Below, one piece after another: positions 1 through 8,086 of a DNA stretch of 36,150 nt (positions are counted from its first letter, which is position 1; each line of letters begins with the position of its first letter). The DNA is from an uncultured bacterium. Its GTDB lineage: Bacteria > Bacillota > Clostridia > Oscillospirales > Oscillospiraceae. Both the position numbers and the translations under genes were made by a program. The notes under the pieces are model-generated. The model was given only the letters and a program-made list of their open reading frames with translations, had not been told where the DNA came from and did no database searches. The stretch covers positions 1-36,150 of the forward strand of contig CANASS010000020.1 of the NCBI GenBank assembly GCA_947364395.1. The letters are read 5' to 3'.

Positions 1-1352
1 GCCAGATGGGCAACAGCGAGGTGGGCCACACCAACATCGGCGCGGGCCGGGTGGTGTTCCAGGACCTGCCCAAGATCACCAAGTCCATCCAGGACGGGGA
101 CTTCTTCCAAAATCCCGCCTACAAGGACGCCATGTTGGCGGCGAAAAACGCCGGGAAAGCCGTCCACATCTACGGCCTAATGTCCAACGGCGGCGTCCAC
201 AGCCACATCGGCCACATCCAGGCGGCGGTGAAAATGGCCCATGACCTGGGCTGTCCCAAGATTTTCGTCCACTGCTTCATGGACGGCCGCGACGTGCCCC
301 CCACCTCCGGCAAGGACTTCGTGGCCCAGATGAAGGAGACCTGCGACCAATACGGGGCCCAGATCGCCACCATCTCCGGCCGTTATTACGCCATGGACCG
401 GGACACCAACTGGGACCGGGTGGAGCGCGCCTACAAGGCCATGGTGTACGGCGAGAGCGAGCGCCGTTTCACCGGCGACCCGGTGGGGGCCATGCAGGCC
501 AGCTATGACGCGGGCGTCACCGACGAATTCGTGGTGCCCGTCATCACCGCCGACCACGCCGAGATCGGCGAGGGAGACTCCATCATCTTCATGAACTTCC
601 GGCCCGACCGGGCCCGGGAGATCACCCGCACCTTCGTGGACCCCGATTTCAAGGGCTTCGAGCGGAAAAAGGGCTTTTTCAAGGTGAACTACGTGTGCAC
701 CACCTCCTACGACGCGTCCATGCCCAACGTGGTCATCGCCTTCCCTAAGGAGAGCCTGGACAACATCTTCGGCCAGTATATCGCCCAGCAGGGCATGACC
801 CAGCTGCGCATCGCCGAGACCGAGAAGTACGCCCATGTCACCTTCTTCTTCAACGGCGGCGTGGAGACCGTGTTCCCCGGGGAGGACCGCTGCCTGATCC
901 CCTCTCCCAAGGTGGCTACCTACGACCTCCAGCCCCACATGAGCCAGCCCGAGGTCACCGCCGAGGCCGTCAAGCGCATTATGAGCGGCAAGTACGACGT
1001 GGTGATCCTCAACTTCGCCAACTGCGACATGGTAGGCCATACCGGCGTATATGAGGCCGCCGTCAAGGCCGCCGAGGCGGTGGACGACGGTGTGAATCAG
1101 GTGGTGAACGCCACCCGGGAGATGGGCGGCGTGGCCATCATCACCGCCGACCACGGCAACGCTGAGCATATGGCGGAGGCGGACGGCTCCCCCTTCACCG
1201 CCCACACCACCAATCTGGTGCCCTGCTGCGTGGTGGGCGCGGACGTGAAGCTGCGGGACGGCCGGCTGGCCGACCTGGCCCCCACCATGCTGGACCTGAT
1301 GGGCCTGAAGCAGCCTGCGGAAATGACCGGCCAGACCCTGATTGTGAAATAA
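1..1352 (+). CDS. gpmI: 2,3-bisphosphoglycerate-independent phosphoglycerate mutase, 5' end missing
   Basis: Cytosolic glycolytic enzyme interconverting 3- and 2-phosphoglycerate with two Mn2+ ions. The window opens inside the gene: the first full codon is at position 3, and the reading frame enters at MGNSEVGH, the motif around the catalytic serine (AGC at 15-17), normally near residue 62. About 60 N-terminal residues are therefore outside the window and the ATG at 6 is internal. Further family signatures are RYYAMDRDTNWDR in the lid domain, HVTFFFNGG, NFANCDMVGHTG and ITADHGNAEHM, which carry metal ligands. The C-terminus (GQTLIVK, stop 1350-1352) is complete. eno follows in the same direction after 151 nt, the usual order in Firmicutes glycolytic operons, and no promoter is visible between them, so co-transcription is likely. 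Identification is secure. Confidence 0.97.
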   Translation, partial: QMGNSEVGHTNIGAGRVVFQDLPKITKSIQDGDFFQNPAYKDAMLAAKNAGKAVHIYGLMSNGGVHSHIGHIQAAVKMAHDLGCPKIFVHCFMDGRDVPPTSGKDFVAQMKETCDQYGAQIATISGRYYAMDRDTNWDRVERAYKAMVYGESERRFTGDPVGAMQASYDAGVTDEFVVPVITADHAEIGEGDSIIFMNFRPDRAREITRTFVDPDFKGFERKKGFFKVNYVCTTSYDASMPNVVIAFPKESLDNIFGQYIAQQGMTQLRIAETEKYAHVTFFFNGGVETVFPGEDRCLIPSPKVATYDLQPHMSQPEVTAEAVKRIMSGKYDVVILNFANCDMVGHTGVYEAAVKAAEAVDDGVNQVVNATREMGGVAIITADHGNAEHMAEADGSPFTAHTTNLVPCCVVGADVKLRDGRLADLAPTMLDLMGLKQPAEMTGQTLIVK

Positions 1353-1386
1353 ACAATTCCTGTCCCCGCACAAAACGCACCAACCA

Positions 1387-1465
1387 TGTAGGGCGCGGCG
1401 ACCCGGTGCGCCCCATCTCCCGGACGCGTCTCCCCCGGCGGCGCACCGGATCGCCGCGCCCTACA
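1387..1465. repeat. Long imperfect palindrome in the gpmI-eno gap
   Basis: Two 26-nt arms, 1387-1412 and 1440-1465, are reverse complements with one mismatch and enclose a 27-nt GC-rich loop. The arms begin TGTAGGGCGCGG and read inward to GGTGCGCC. No T-run follows, so it is not a standard terminator. Size and shape resemble short non-autonomous palindromic repeats scattered between genes in this bacterial group. In mRNA it would form a very stable stem between gpmI and eno and could protect or separate the two messages. No second copy occurs in this window, so its status as a genomic repeat is inference. Confidence 0.7.
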
Positions 1466-1503
1466 ATAATCTAAACTTTTATACGAAAAGGAGCTTGATT
1501 CCC

Positions 1504-2805
1504 ATGAAACAGATGCTTGAGATCGTTGACGTCCTTGGCCGTGAAATTATCGACTCCCGCGGCAACCCCACCGTAGAGGTGGAGGTCGTCCTGGAGGACG
1601 GCACCATGGGCCGCGCCGCTGTTCCCTCCGGCGCTTCCACCGGTATCCACGAGGCCTGTGAGCTCCGGGACGGCGACAAGGACCGCTACCTGGGCAAGGG
1701 CGTGGAGAAGGCCGTCAACAACGTGAACACCGAGCTGGCCGAGTGCCTCATCGGCATGAACGCCCTGGACCAGGTGTCCATCGACAAGGCCATGATCGAG
1801 CTGGACGGCACCCCCAACAAGGGCCGCCTGGGCGCCAACGCCATCCTGGGCTGCTCCCTGGCCGTGGCCAAGGCCGCCGCTGAGAGCATGGGCACCAGCC
1901 TGTACAACTATATCGGCGGCGTCAACGCCAAGACCCTGCCCGTCCCCATGATGAACATCCTCAACGGCGGCGCTCACGCCACCAACAACGTGGAGATCCA
2001 GGAGTTCATGATTATGCCCGTGGGCGCTCCCACCTGGAAAGAGGCCCTGCGCCGCTGCGCCGAGGTGTTCCATCAGCTGAAGAAGACCCTGAAGGACAAC
2101 GGCACTCCCGCCGCCGGCGTGGGCGACGAGGGCGGCTACGCCCCCAACCTGAAGAAGGATGAGGACGCCCTGAAAGTCATCGTGCAGGCCATCTCCGACG
2201 CGGGCTACAAGCCCGGCGAGGACTTCATGATCGCCATCGACGCCGCCTCCTCCGAGTGGTGGAACGACGAGGAGAAGTGCTACGTCCAGCCCAAGTCCGG
2301 CAAGAAGATGACCCAGCAGCAGCTGGTGAACATGTGGAAGAAGTTCGCCGATACCTACCCCATCATCTCCTTGGAGGACGGCATGGCCGAGGACGACTGG
2401 GAGGGCTGGGCCATGCTCACCAAGGCCATCGGCAGCAAGGTGCAGCTGGTGGGCGACGACCTGTTCGTCACCAACGTGGCCCGTCTGTCCGACGGCATTG
2501 ACAAGGGCGTGGCCAACTCCATCCTCATCAAGGTCAACCAGATCGGCACCCTGACCGAGACCCTGGACGCCATCCAGATGGCCAACCGGGCCGGCTACAC
2601 CGCCATCGTGTCCCACCGCTCCGGCGAGACCGAGGACGCCACCATTGCCGACATCGCCGTGGCCACCAACGCCGGCCAGATTAAGACCGGCGCTCCCAGC
2701 CGCACCGACCGGGTGGCCAAGTACAACCAGCTGCTGCGCATCGAGGAAGAGCTGGGCGACGCCGCCATCTACCTGGGCCGCAAGGCGTTCTTCAACATTA
2801 AGTAA
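1504..2805 (+). CDS. eno: Enolase
   Basis: Converts 2-phosphoglycerate to phosphoenolpyruvate; cytosolic, Mg2+-dependent, also a degradosome partner in many bacteria. The product is 433 residues, the usual family length. N-terminal domain: IVDVLGREIIDSRGNPTVEV. Substrate loop: GASTGIHEACELRD. The barrel has metal-binding GDDLFVTN, the proton-abstracting lysine in ILIKVNQ (K343) and the SHRSGETED signature. The start is the ATG at 1504, with AAAAGGAG ending 10 nt upstream; an in-frame TTG at 1495 lies too close to that SD. It follows gpmI on the same strand. The last ten residues (LGRKAFFNIK) recur, almost unchanged, at the end of a micro-ORF 165 nt downstream (see the repeat at 2845-3004). 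The enolase itself looks intact. Confidence 0.98.
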   Translation: MKQMLEIVDVLGREIIDSRGNPTVEVEVVLEDGTMGRAAVPSGASTGIHEACELRDGDKDRYLGKGVEKAVNNVNTELAECLIGMNALDQVSIDKAMIELDGTPNKGRLGANAILGCSLAVAKAAAESMGTSLYNYIGGVNAKTLPVPMMNILNGGAHATNNVEIQEFMIMPVGAPTWKEALRRCAEVFHQLKKTLKDNGTPAAGVGDEGGYAPNLKKDEDALKVIVQAISDAGYKPGEDFMIAIDAASSEWWNDEEKCYVQPKSGKKMTQQQLVNMWKKFADTYPIISLEDGMAEDDWEGWAMLTKAIGSKVQLVGDDLFVTNVARLSDGIDKGVANSILIKVNQIGTLTETLDAIQMANRAGYTAIVSHRSGETEDATIADIAVATNAGQIKTGAPSRTDRVAKYNQLLRIEEELGDAAIYLGRKAFFNIK

Positions 2806-2844
2806 AAGGACCCCTTTTGAGCGTTGGAGCGCCCAGCTCGGGGC

Positions 2845-3004
2845 CCCCATCGGAGCCCAGCGAAGCGGGTCCGATGGGGAAAGGAGCCGCGGCGAAATGA
2901 CCAAGCCCTCGCCGTCAGGCGGGGGCGAGGGATATGGAGCCTGCGGCGACGCGGGCGACGCCGCAGGCTGCCTGGGCCGCAAGGCGTTCTTCAACGTGAA
3001 GTAA
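2845..3004 (+). repeat. Tail-copy element behind eno: hairpin, SD, micro-ORF, copy of eno 3' end
   Basis: Parts in order: (1) hairpin 2845-2879 with a perfect 10-bp outer stem (CCCCATCGGA / TCCGATGGGG); (2) AAGGAG at 2881-2886; (3) a box GCGGCGAAATGA at 2889-2900 that is identical in the element behind pgcA; (4) a second hairpin (CCCTCGCC / GGCGAGGG); (5) GATATG-n-AGC-n-TGC, also shared with the pgcA element; (6) a third hairpin with arms CCTGCGGCG / CGCCGCAGG; (7) 34 nt at 2971-3004 that match the last 34 nt of eno (2772-2805) at 32 positions, including the stop codon. The total extra DNA between the two stop codons is 199 nt. The parts are seen directly; calling it an element rests on the second example at 23952-24078. 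Confidence 0.75.
2897..3004 (+). CDS. Micro-ORF ending in a copy of the enolase C-terminus
   Basis: A 35-codon ORF with ATG at 2897 and AAGGAG at 2881-2886 exactly 10 nt before it, so translation initiation is plausible. It starts MTKPSPSGGGEGYG, continues with a Gly/Ala/Asp-rich stretch and ends LGRKAFFNVK, nearly the enolase tail LGRKAFFNIK, in the same codon phase. No known domain. It lies 91 nt behind the eno stop in another reading frame and would be on the eno transcript. The matching ORF behind pgcA has the same SD-to-ATG distance and likewise ends in its host gene's tail. Whether it is translated is unknown; it may instead be a by-product of how the element was inserted. Confidence 0.4.
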   Translation: MTKPSPSGGGEGYGACGDAGDAAGCLGRKAFFNVK

Positions 3005-3027
3005 TCAGGCTTCTATCATAGGCATCA

Positions 3028-3058
3028 GGGGGCGGCGGAGGACATCTCCGCCGCCCCC
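3028..3058. other. GC-rich hairpin upstream of the YbaK-type gene
   Basis: Perfect 12-bp stem (GGGGGCGGCGGA at 3028-3039, TCCGCCGCCCCC at 3047-3058) with a 7-nt loop. No T-run follows in either direction, so it is not a clear intrinsic terminator. It sits between the eno tail-copy element and the SD of the next gene and may separate the two messages. Confidence 0.5.
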
Positions 3059-3084
3059 CGCCGCATTGAAACAGGAGAAAAACC

Positions 3085-3555
3085 ATGTCGATCCAACGAG
3101 TGAAAGACTACTTCCGAGCCCTGGGCCTGGAGGACCGGGTTCTGGAATTTGACGTGTCCAGCGCCACCGTGGACCTGGCGGCCCAAGCCCTGGGCTGCCA
3201 GCCCTGCCGCATCGCCAAGACCCTGTCCTTCCTGGTGGACGGCCACGCCATCCTTATCGTAGCCGCCGGGGACGCCAAGGTGGACAACCCCAAGTACAAG
3301 GCCCAGTTTGGAACCAAAGCCAAAATGCTCACCCCCCAGGAGGCGGAGGAGCTGGTGGGCCACGCGGTGGGGGGCGTATGTCCCTTTGCTGTCAACCAGG
3401 GCGTGACCGTCTATCTGGACCAGTCCCTCAAGCGCTTCGAGACGGTGTTCCCCGCCTGCGGCAGCGGGAACAGCGCCATTGAGCTGTCCATCCCCGAGCT
3501 GGAGCAATACTCCGGCTACACCGCCTGGGTGGACGTGTGCAAGGGCTGGCAGTAA
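3085..3555 (+). CDS. YbaK/EbsC-family aminoacyl-tRNA deacylase
   Basis: 156 residues. The family hydrolyses mischarged tRNAs (for example Cys- or Ala-tRNAPro) in trans. Matching features are the N-terminal helix followed by CRIAKTLSFLVDG (the catalytic-lysine region), AAGDAKVDNPKYKAQFG, the conserved GGVCPFAV loop, and VYLDQSLKRFETVFPACGSGNSAIELS near the C-terminus, read here in pieces. The length equals that of stand-alone YbaK-like proteins. ATG 3085 has CAGGAG 7 nt upstream. No promoter box was found in front; the gene is probably read from the eno transcript or a weak promoter. It ends in a bidirectional terminator at 3598-3635 shared with the opposing gene. The exact substrate (ProX or YbaK type) cannot be decided from sequence. 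Confidence 0.9.
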   Translation: MSIQRVKDYFRALGLEDRVLEFDVSSATVDLAAQALGCQPCRIAKTLSFLVDGHAILIVAAGDAKVDNPKYKAQFGTKAKMLTPQEAEELVGHAVGGVCPFAVNQGVTVYLDQSLKRFETVFPACGSGNSAIELSIPELEQYSGYTAWVDVCKGWQ

Positions 3556-3597
3556 GGGCTTCCATCCCCAGGCCGCTCCGTTTCTGCCCAGCTAAAC

Positions 3598-3635
3598 AAA
3601 AAGCGGTTCAGAATGACATTCTGAACCGCTTTTTG
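3598..3635. terminator. Bidirectional intrinsic terminator
   Basis: A-run, then a stem AAGCGGTTCAGAAT / ATTCTGAACCGCTT with a very short loop, then a T-run; symmetrical, so it can stop the + strand YbaK gene and the - strand PflX-like gene. Confidence 0.92.
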
Positions 3636-3670
3636 TGCAGAAGGCATACCATCCCCCTGCATCTGCCTGG

Positions 3671-4549
3671 CTATACTCCCGTCAAATCAAACGCGGGGAT
3701 AAATCCCTCCCCGCAGGACTCCAGCTCCTGGACGTACCCCGCCAGCCCCAGGTTTTCCATGTACGCCTTGGCCGCCCGCAGCTCTGAGGGGCGCAGGGGG
3801 CGCTGGAGCTCAGGAAAGCCGTCCAGCTCCCCCACCGGGGTGTACTGGGCCATGAGGGAGAACAGCACCGTCCCCGCGGGAAAGGTATCCCCCACCCAGT
3901 CCATCACCCGCTTGGCCTCATTCACCTGCCCCGGCAGGATCAGGTGGCGGATGAGCACCCCGCTTTTCAGCAGGCCCCCCTCCAGCCGCGCCGGGCCCCG
4001 CTGGCGGACCATCTCCAAGATGGCTGCCTTAGCTGCCTCCGGGTAATCCGCAGCCCCGGAATACCGCTCCGCCACGGAGGGCGTCACATACTTTAAGTCG
4101 GGCAGGTACACGTCCACCTTGCCCTCCAGGGCCCTGAGCACACCGGCGCGCTCATAGCCGCCGCTGTTCCACACCACCGGCAGGCCGCCGGGAACGGGCC
4201 GCTCCAGCACCCGGGCCAGCACGTGGGTGAACTGGGTGGGGGTGACCAGCTCGATGCAGGACGCCCCCTGACCGGCCAGCCGCTGGAACAGGTCGTACAG
4301 CTCATCCAGCCTCACGGCCTTCCCGAAATTCTCCCGGCTGATGGAGCGGTTCTGGCAGAACACACACACCAAGGCGCAGCCGGAGAAAAACACCGTCCCC
4401 GCCCCGGTTTTTCCCGAGATGCAGGGCTCTTCCCAAAGGTGAAGGGCGGCCCGGGCGCACACCGGCAGGGCGGGCATACGGCAAAAACCCCCGCCGTGAG
4501 TCTCGTCCCGGAGGGCCCCGCATCTGCGGGGGCAGAGGTTACAGACCAT
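3671..4549 (-). CDS. PflX-like radical SAM protein (COG1313 type)
   Basis: 292 residues. The radical SAM cluster motif C58-x3-C62-x2-C65 sits in FFSGCALVCVFCQN, and a preceding Cys-rich N-terminus (MVCNLCPRRCG, then GFCRMP and C31) is typical of PflX/AmrS-type proteins related to pyruvate formate-lyase activases. SAM- and substrate-region signatures include VVWNSGGYE, VDVYLPDLKY and HLILPGQVNEA. The function of this subgroup is not firmly known; it is assumed to install or sense a glycyl radical. ATG 4549 overlaps the last 11 nt of tdk, so translation is probably coupled; the upstream in-frame extension is only a shadow of tdk and has no SD. It is the last gene of mutY-tdk-pflX and ends at the terminator at 3598-3635. 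No glycyl-radical enzyme partner is in the window. Confidence 0.88.
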   Translation of the reverse strand: MVCNLCPRRCGALRDETHGGGFCRMPALPVCARAALHLWEEPCISGKTGAGTVFFSGCALVCVFCQNRSISRENFGKAVRLDELYDLFQRLAGQGASCIELVTPTQFTHVLARVLERPVPGGLPVVWNSGGYERAGVLRALEGKVDVYLPDLKYVTPSVAERYSGAADYPEAAKAAILEMVRQRGPARLEGGLLKSGVLIRHLILPGQVNEAKRVMDWVGDTFPAGTVLFSLMAQYTPVGELDGFPELQRPLRPSELRAAKAYMENLGLAGYVQELESCGEGFIPAFDLTGV

Positions 4550-5129
4550 GTGCTTTGGCCCAATCGGGCCCCAGGTTCCCGGCCTTCCAGTGCCGCCGGC
4601 ACAGCCCGATGTAGCAGTCGTTGGCTCCCAGCACCACCTGCTCCCCCTCCTTGAGCACCACCCCGCTGGCGTCGAACCGGGCGTTGCAGATGGCCTTTTT
4701 GCCGCACCAGCAGATGGTCTTGACCTCCTCAATCACATCGGCGCAGGCCAGCAGGGCCTCGGAGCCGGGAAACAGCCGCCCGCTGAAGTCCGCCCGCAGG
4801 CCATAGCAAATCACCGGCACGTTCATGCCGTCCACAATTTCCGTCAGGTAGTCCACCTGGGCGTGGGTGAGGAATTGAGACTCATCCACGATGACGCACT
4901 GGTGCTTTTGGATATCTTCCCGCGTCATTTGCTCCAGCTCCTCGAACCAGACGCACCTGTATTGCAGCCCGATCCGGGAGTTGACCACCCGCTCCCCCTC
5001 CCGCTGGTCCAGCACAGGCTTTACCATCAGGGCGCTCTGGCCCCGCTCTTCGTAGTTGTAGCGCACCATCAGCGCGTTGGCCGACTTGCTGGACCCCATC
5101 ACGCCGTAGCGAAAATACAGCTTAGCCAT
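4539..5129 (-). CDS. tdk: Thymidine kinase (type II, Tdk)
   Basis: Phosphorylates thymidine with ATP in the dTTP salvage pathway; cytosolic, usually a tetramer. 196 residues. The P-loop is GVMGSSKS (9-16), a variant of GxMxSGKS seen in this subfamily. VDESQF (81-86) holds the catalytic glutamate. YGLRADFSGRLFPGS is the substrate-lasso region. Cysteines in TICWCGKK and CRRHW near the C-terminus form the structural zinc site. The ATG follows the mutY stop after a single nucleotide and the gene overlaps the PflX-like gene downstream, so the three form one operon. DNA repair (mutY) and thymidine salvage are a sensible pair. Identification is secure. Confidence 0.96.
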   Translation of the reverse strand: MAKLYFRYGVMGSSKSANALMVRYNYEERGQSALMVKPVLDQREGERVVNSRIGLQYRCVWFEELEQMTREDIQKHQCVIVDESQFLTHAQVDYLTEIVDGMNVPVICYGLRADFSGRLFPGSEALLACADVIEEVKTICWCGKKAICNARFDASGVVLKEGEQVVLGANDCYIGLCRRHWKAGNLGPDWAKAHGL

Positions 5130-5130
5130 T

Positions 5131-6177
5131 TCACATTCCCCCGTTCCATCTCTCTCTCACCAGCCTCAGCGCCCCCTCAAAGGCGCTGGGCACGGCGTAT
5201 TTCTGTTCCAGCTGGTCCCTGCCCGCCCACACCCAGCCCTCGGGCAGAGCGGCCGTTTCCGCCTCCACGGTCCGCAGGGTCATCTGCCACTCAATGTGCG
5301 TAAAGATGTGCCTGGCCTGTCCGGCGTACTCACTGGACAATGCGCTCACACCCTCTTCCGGCGGGAAGGGACCGTCCCCCAGCTGGTTGGGGAACTCCCA
5401 CAGCCCCGCCAGCAGGCCCCGTCCCGGACGGCGGCGCAGGGCCACGGCGTCCCCATGGAAAATCAGCCACACGGTGCGCTCCTCCACCCGCCGGGGCTTT
5501 TTCGGCATCTTCACCGGCAGCTCCCCAATGCGGCCCTGGGCCAGGGCGGCGCAGAACTCCCTTACCGGGCACCTTTCGCACAGCGGCGCGCCGTTGGGCA
5601 GGCAGACGGTGGCTCCCAGCTCCATCAGCGCCTGGTTGAAGGTCCCCGGCGCGTCCACGGGGATGATTTTCTCCAGGTCCTGGGTCACTTTTTTCTTCAT
5701 CTGCGGTGTGGCGATATCTCCATTATCCCCGCAGAGCCGGGCGTACACCCGCAGCACGTTGCCGTCCACAGCGGGCGCCGCCTGCCCCAGGGCGATGGAG
5801 CAAATGGCCCCGGCGGTGTAATCCCCCACCCCGGGCAGGGCCCGAACAGCGGCGTACCCAGAAGGGAAAACCCCGCCGTATTCCTCCACGATTACCCTGG
5901 CGGCCTTTTGCAGGTTTCGGGCCCTTGAGTAATACCCAAGCCCCTGCCACAGTTTCATCAGCCGATCCTCCGGCAGAGCGGCCAGGGCCGCGACGTCCGG
6001 GGCCTCCTCCAAAAAGCGCTGATAATAGCCCAGCACCGCCGCCACCCGGGTCTGCTGGAGCATGATCTCCGACAGCCAGACGTGGTAGGGAGTGGGGTCG
6101 TCCCGCCAGGGAAGCTTCCGGGCGTTGTCCCGGAACCACTCCAGCAAGGGGATGGGCAGTCGCTCCAGCGCGTCCAT
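5131..6177 (-). CDS. mutY: A/G-specific adenine glycosylase MutY
   Basis: Base-excision repair enzyme that removes A mispaired with 8-oxoguanine. 348 residues. Catalytic E37 is in SEIMLQQTRV. The helix-hairpin-helix/GPD region LPGVGDYTAGAI leads to catalytic D138 in VDGNVLRV. The [4Fe-4S] ligands are C192, C200, C203 and C209 (CERCPVREFC). The C-terminal third is the MutT-like domain that reads 8-oxoG (ERTVWLIFHG, GLWEFPN). The start is ATG 6177, where AAGGAGG stands 6 nt upstream; a longer in-frame extension begins inside the AT-rich repeat and has no SD. First gene of mutY-tdk-pflX, with a promoter at 6282-6310 and a leader of about 100 nt that contains the palindromic repeat at 6215-6254. 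Confidence 0.97.
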   Translation of the reverse strand: MDALERLPIPLLEWFRDNARKLPWRDDPTPYHVWLSEIMLQQTRVAAVLGYYQRFLEEAPDVAALAALPEDRLMKLWQGLGYYSRARNLQKAARVIVEEYGGVFPSGYAAVRALPGVGDYTAGAICSIALGQAAPAVDGNVLRVYARLCGDNGDIATPQMKKKVTQDLEKIIPVDAPGTFNQALMELGATVCLPNGAPLCERCPVREFCAALAQGRIGELPVKMPKKPRRVEERTVWLIFHGDAVALRRRPGRGLLAGLWEFPNQLGDGPFPPEEGVSALSSEYAGQARHIFTHIEWQMTLRTVEAETAALPEGWVWAGRDQLEQKYAVPSAFEGALRLVRERWNGGM

Positions 6178-6214
6178 GGCGAACCTCCTTAATAAGCTCA
6201 AGGGCATTTGATTA

Positions 6215-6254
6215 TTCCTTTTTCTTGTAAGAAAAAGGAACCGAAAAAGAACTT
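6215..6254. repeat. AT-rich palindromic repeat, copy 1 (mutY leader)
   Basis: Core inverted repeat TTCCTTTTTCTT-GT-AAGAAAAAGGAA (12-bp arms) with a flank CCGAAAAAGAACTTT. Read on the other strand it matches the repeat at 26680-26723, including the AAAGTTnCTTTTTCG flank, so both are members of one family. It lies in the 5' leader of mutY. No T-run follows in the transcribed direction. Confidence 0.75.
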
Positions 6255-6281
6255 TCGCGCCCCTTCTTGGGGTTCGCTGAT

Positions 6282-6310
6282 ATTCTACCATGGAGGCGCA
6301 TATTTTTCAA
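6282..6310 (-). promoter_or_regulatory. Promoter of mutY-tdk-pflX
   Basis: On the minus strand: -35 TTGAAA (6305-6310), 17 nt, -10 TAGAAT (6282-6287). Predicted start is near 6275, giving a leader of about 98 nt. Its -35 box lies 1 nt from that of the divergent GNAT promoter. Confidence 0.75.
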
Positions 6311-6311
6311 C

Positions 6312-6340
6312 TTGAATCCGCCGTATCTCTGTGATAGGAT
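6312..6340 (+). promoter_or_regulatory. Promoter of the GNAT acetyltransferase gene
   Basis: -35 TTGAAT (6312-6317), 17 nt, -10 TAGGAT (6335-6340), about 36 nt before the ATG at 6377. Confidence 0.7.
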
Positions 6341-6376
6341 AAAACCTACAAGTTGTGCAAAATTGGGGGCGTTTTC

Positions 6377-6820
6377 ATGGAGATCAAAGAGGTCAAACAC
6401 AATAAAAAGCAATACCTCCCCCTGCTCCTGCTGGCGGACGAACAGGAGGACATGATTGACCGCTATCTGGACCGGGGAACCATGTATGTGCTGGACGACG
6501 GCGGGGTCAAGGGCCAATGCGTGGTCACCGACCAGGGGGACGGCCTGCTGGAGCTGAAAAGCCTGGCGGTGGAGCCCGCTTTCCAGGGGAAGGGGTACGG
6601 AAGGGCCCTTATCGACTTTGTCTGCGTGGCATATAAGGAGCAGTTTGCCGCTTTGCAGGTGGGCACCGGCGACAGCCCCCTCACCGTCCCATTTTACGAA
6701 AAATGCGGCTTCGTCCGCTCCCACCGGGTGAAAAATTTTTTCACCCATCACTACAACCACCCCATTTTCGAGGGCGGGGTCCAGCTGGTGGATATGGTCT
6801 ACCTGCGGAAAAATCTGTGA
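6377..6820 (+). CDS. GNAT-family N-acetyltransferase
   Basis: 147 residues; transfers acetyl from acetyl-CoA to an amine, substrate unknown. Acetyl-CoA-binding motif A is clear: LKSLAVEPAFQGKGYGRAL (Q-x-K-G-x-G), followed by the usual helix. FYEKCGF near residue 110 is the motif B tail. ATG 6377 is preceded by GGGGGC 7 nt upstream; an in-frame TTG at 6353 has no SD. Transcribed alone from a promoter at 6312-6340, divergent from mutY, and closed by the terminator at 6825-6855. The C-terminal HHYNHPIFEGG stretch, rich in His, is seen in a small acetyltransferase subgroup of Firmicutes. Specific function cannot be inferred. Confidence 0.9.
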   Translation: MEIKEVKHNKKQYLPLLLLADEQEDMIDRYLDRGTMYVLDDGGVKGQCVVTDQGDGLLELKSLAVEPAFQGKGYGRALIDFVCVAYKEQFAALQVGTGDSPLTVPFYEKCGFVRSHRVKNFFTHHYNHPIFEGGVQLVDMVYLRKNL

Positions 6821-6824
6821 AAGG

Positions 6825-6855
6825 AAAGCGCCCCGCCTCTCGGCGGAGCGCTTTT
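6825..6855. terminator. Intrinsic terminator, probably bidirectional
   Basis: Stem AAAGCGC / GCGCTTT with an inner CGCC / GGCG stem, followed by TTTT on the plus strand and a T-rich stretch on the minus strand. Serves the GNAT gene and the opposing bcd. Confidence 0.85.
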
Positions 6856-6876
6856 GCTTTGAGGAAGAACGGGCTC

Positions 6877-8019
<1,143 letters not shown>

Positions 8020-8048
8020 GGCGCATTATCCTTTCTTGATTTAAATTT

Positions 8049-8074
8049 GTACCCGCCCCGCTAAGGGCGGGTAC
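8049..8074 (-). other. Intercistronic hairpin between etfA and bcd
   Basis: Perfect 10-bp stem GTACCCGCCC / GGGCGGGTAC with a 6-nt loop. On the minus strand it is followed by AAATTTAAATC rather than a T-run, so it is more likely an RNA stability or partial read-through element than a full terminator. Confidence 0.6.
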
Positions 8075-8086
8075 GAAATCACGCAA

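Noticed and set aside
177..1373. Long open frames on the strand opposite gpmI, eno, etfA, bcd, glgX, leucyl aminopeptidase and fakA
   Set aside because: They result from G/C-rich third positions of the real genes; their translations are repetitive (Gly, His, Val, Leu, Arg rich), without SD sites or domains.
2645..3004. A 119-codon frame covering the eno end and the tail-copy element
   Set aside because: Its first half is an out-of-frame shadow of eno. Only the part from ATG 2897, with its own SD, is a plausible ORF.
2806..3004. Site-specific integration (attL/attR) as the cause of the repeated eno end
   Set aside because: Such integration at gene ends repeats one fixed att sequence, but the pgcA element repeats a different sequence; there is also no recombinase gene and the insert is under 200 nt.
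3028..3058. Hairpin behind the eno element as a terminator
   Set aside because: No T-run in either direction; listed as a hairpin only.
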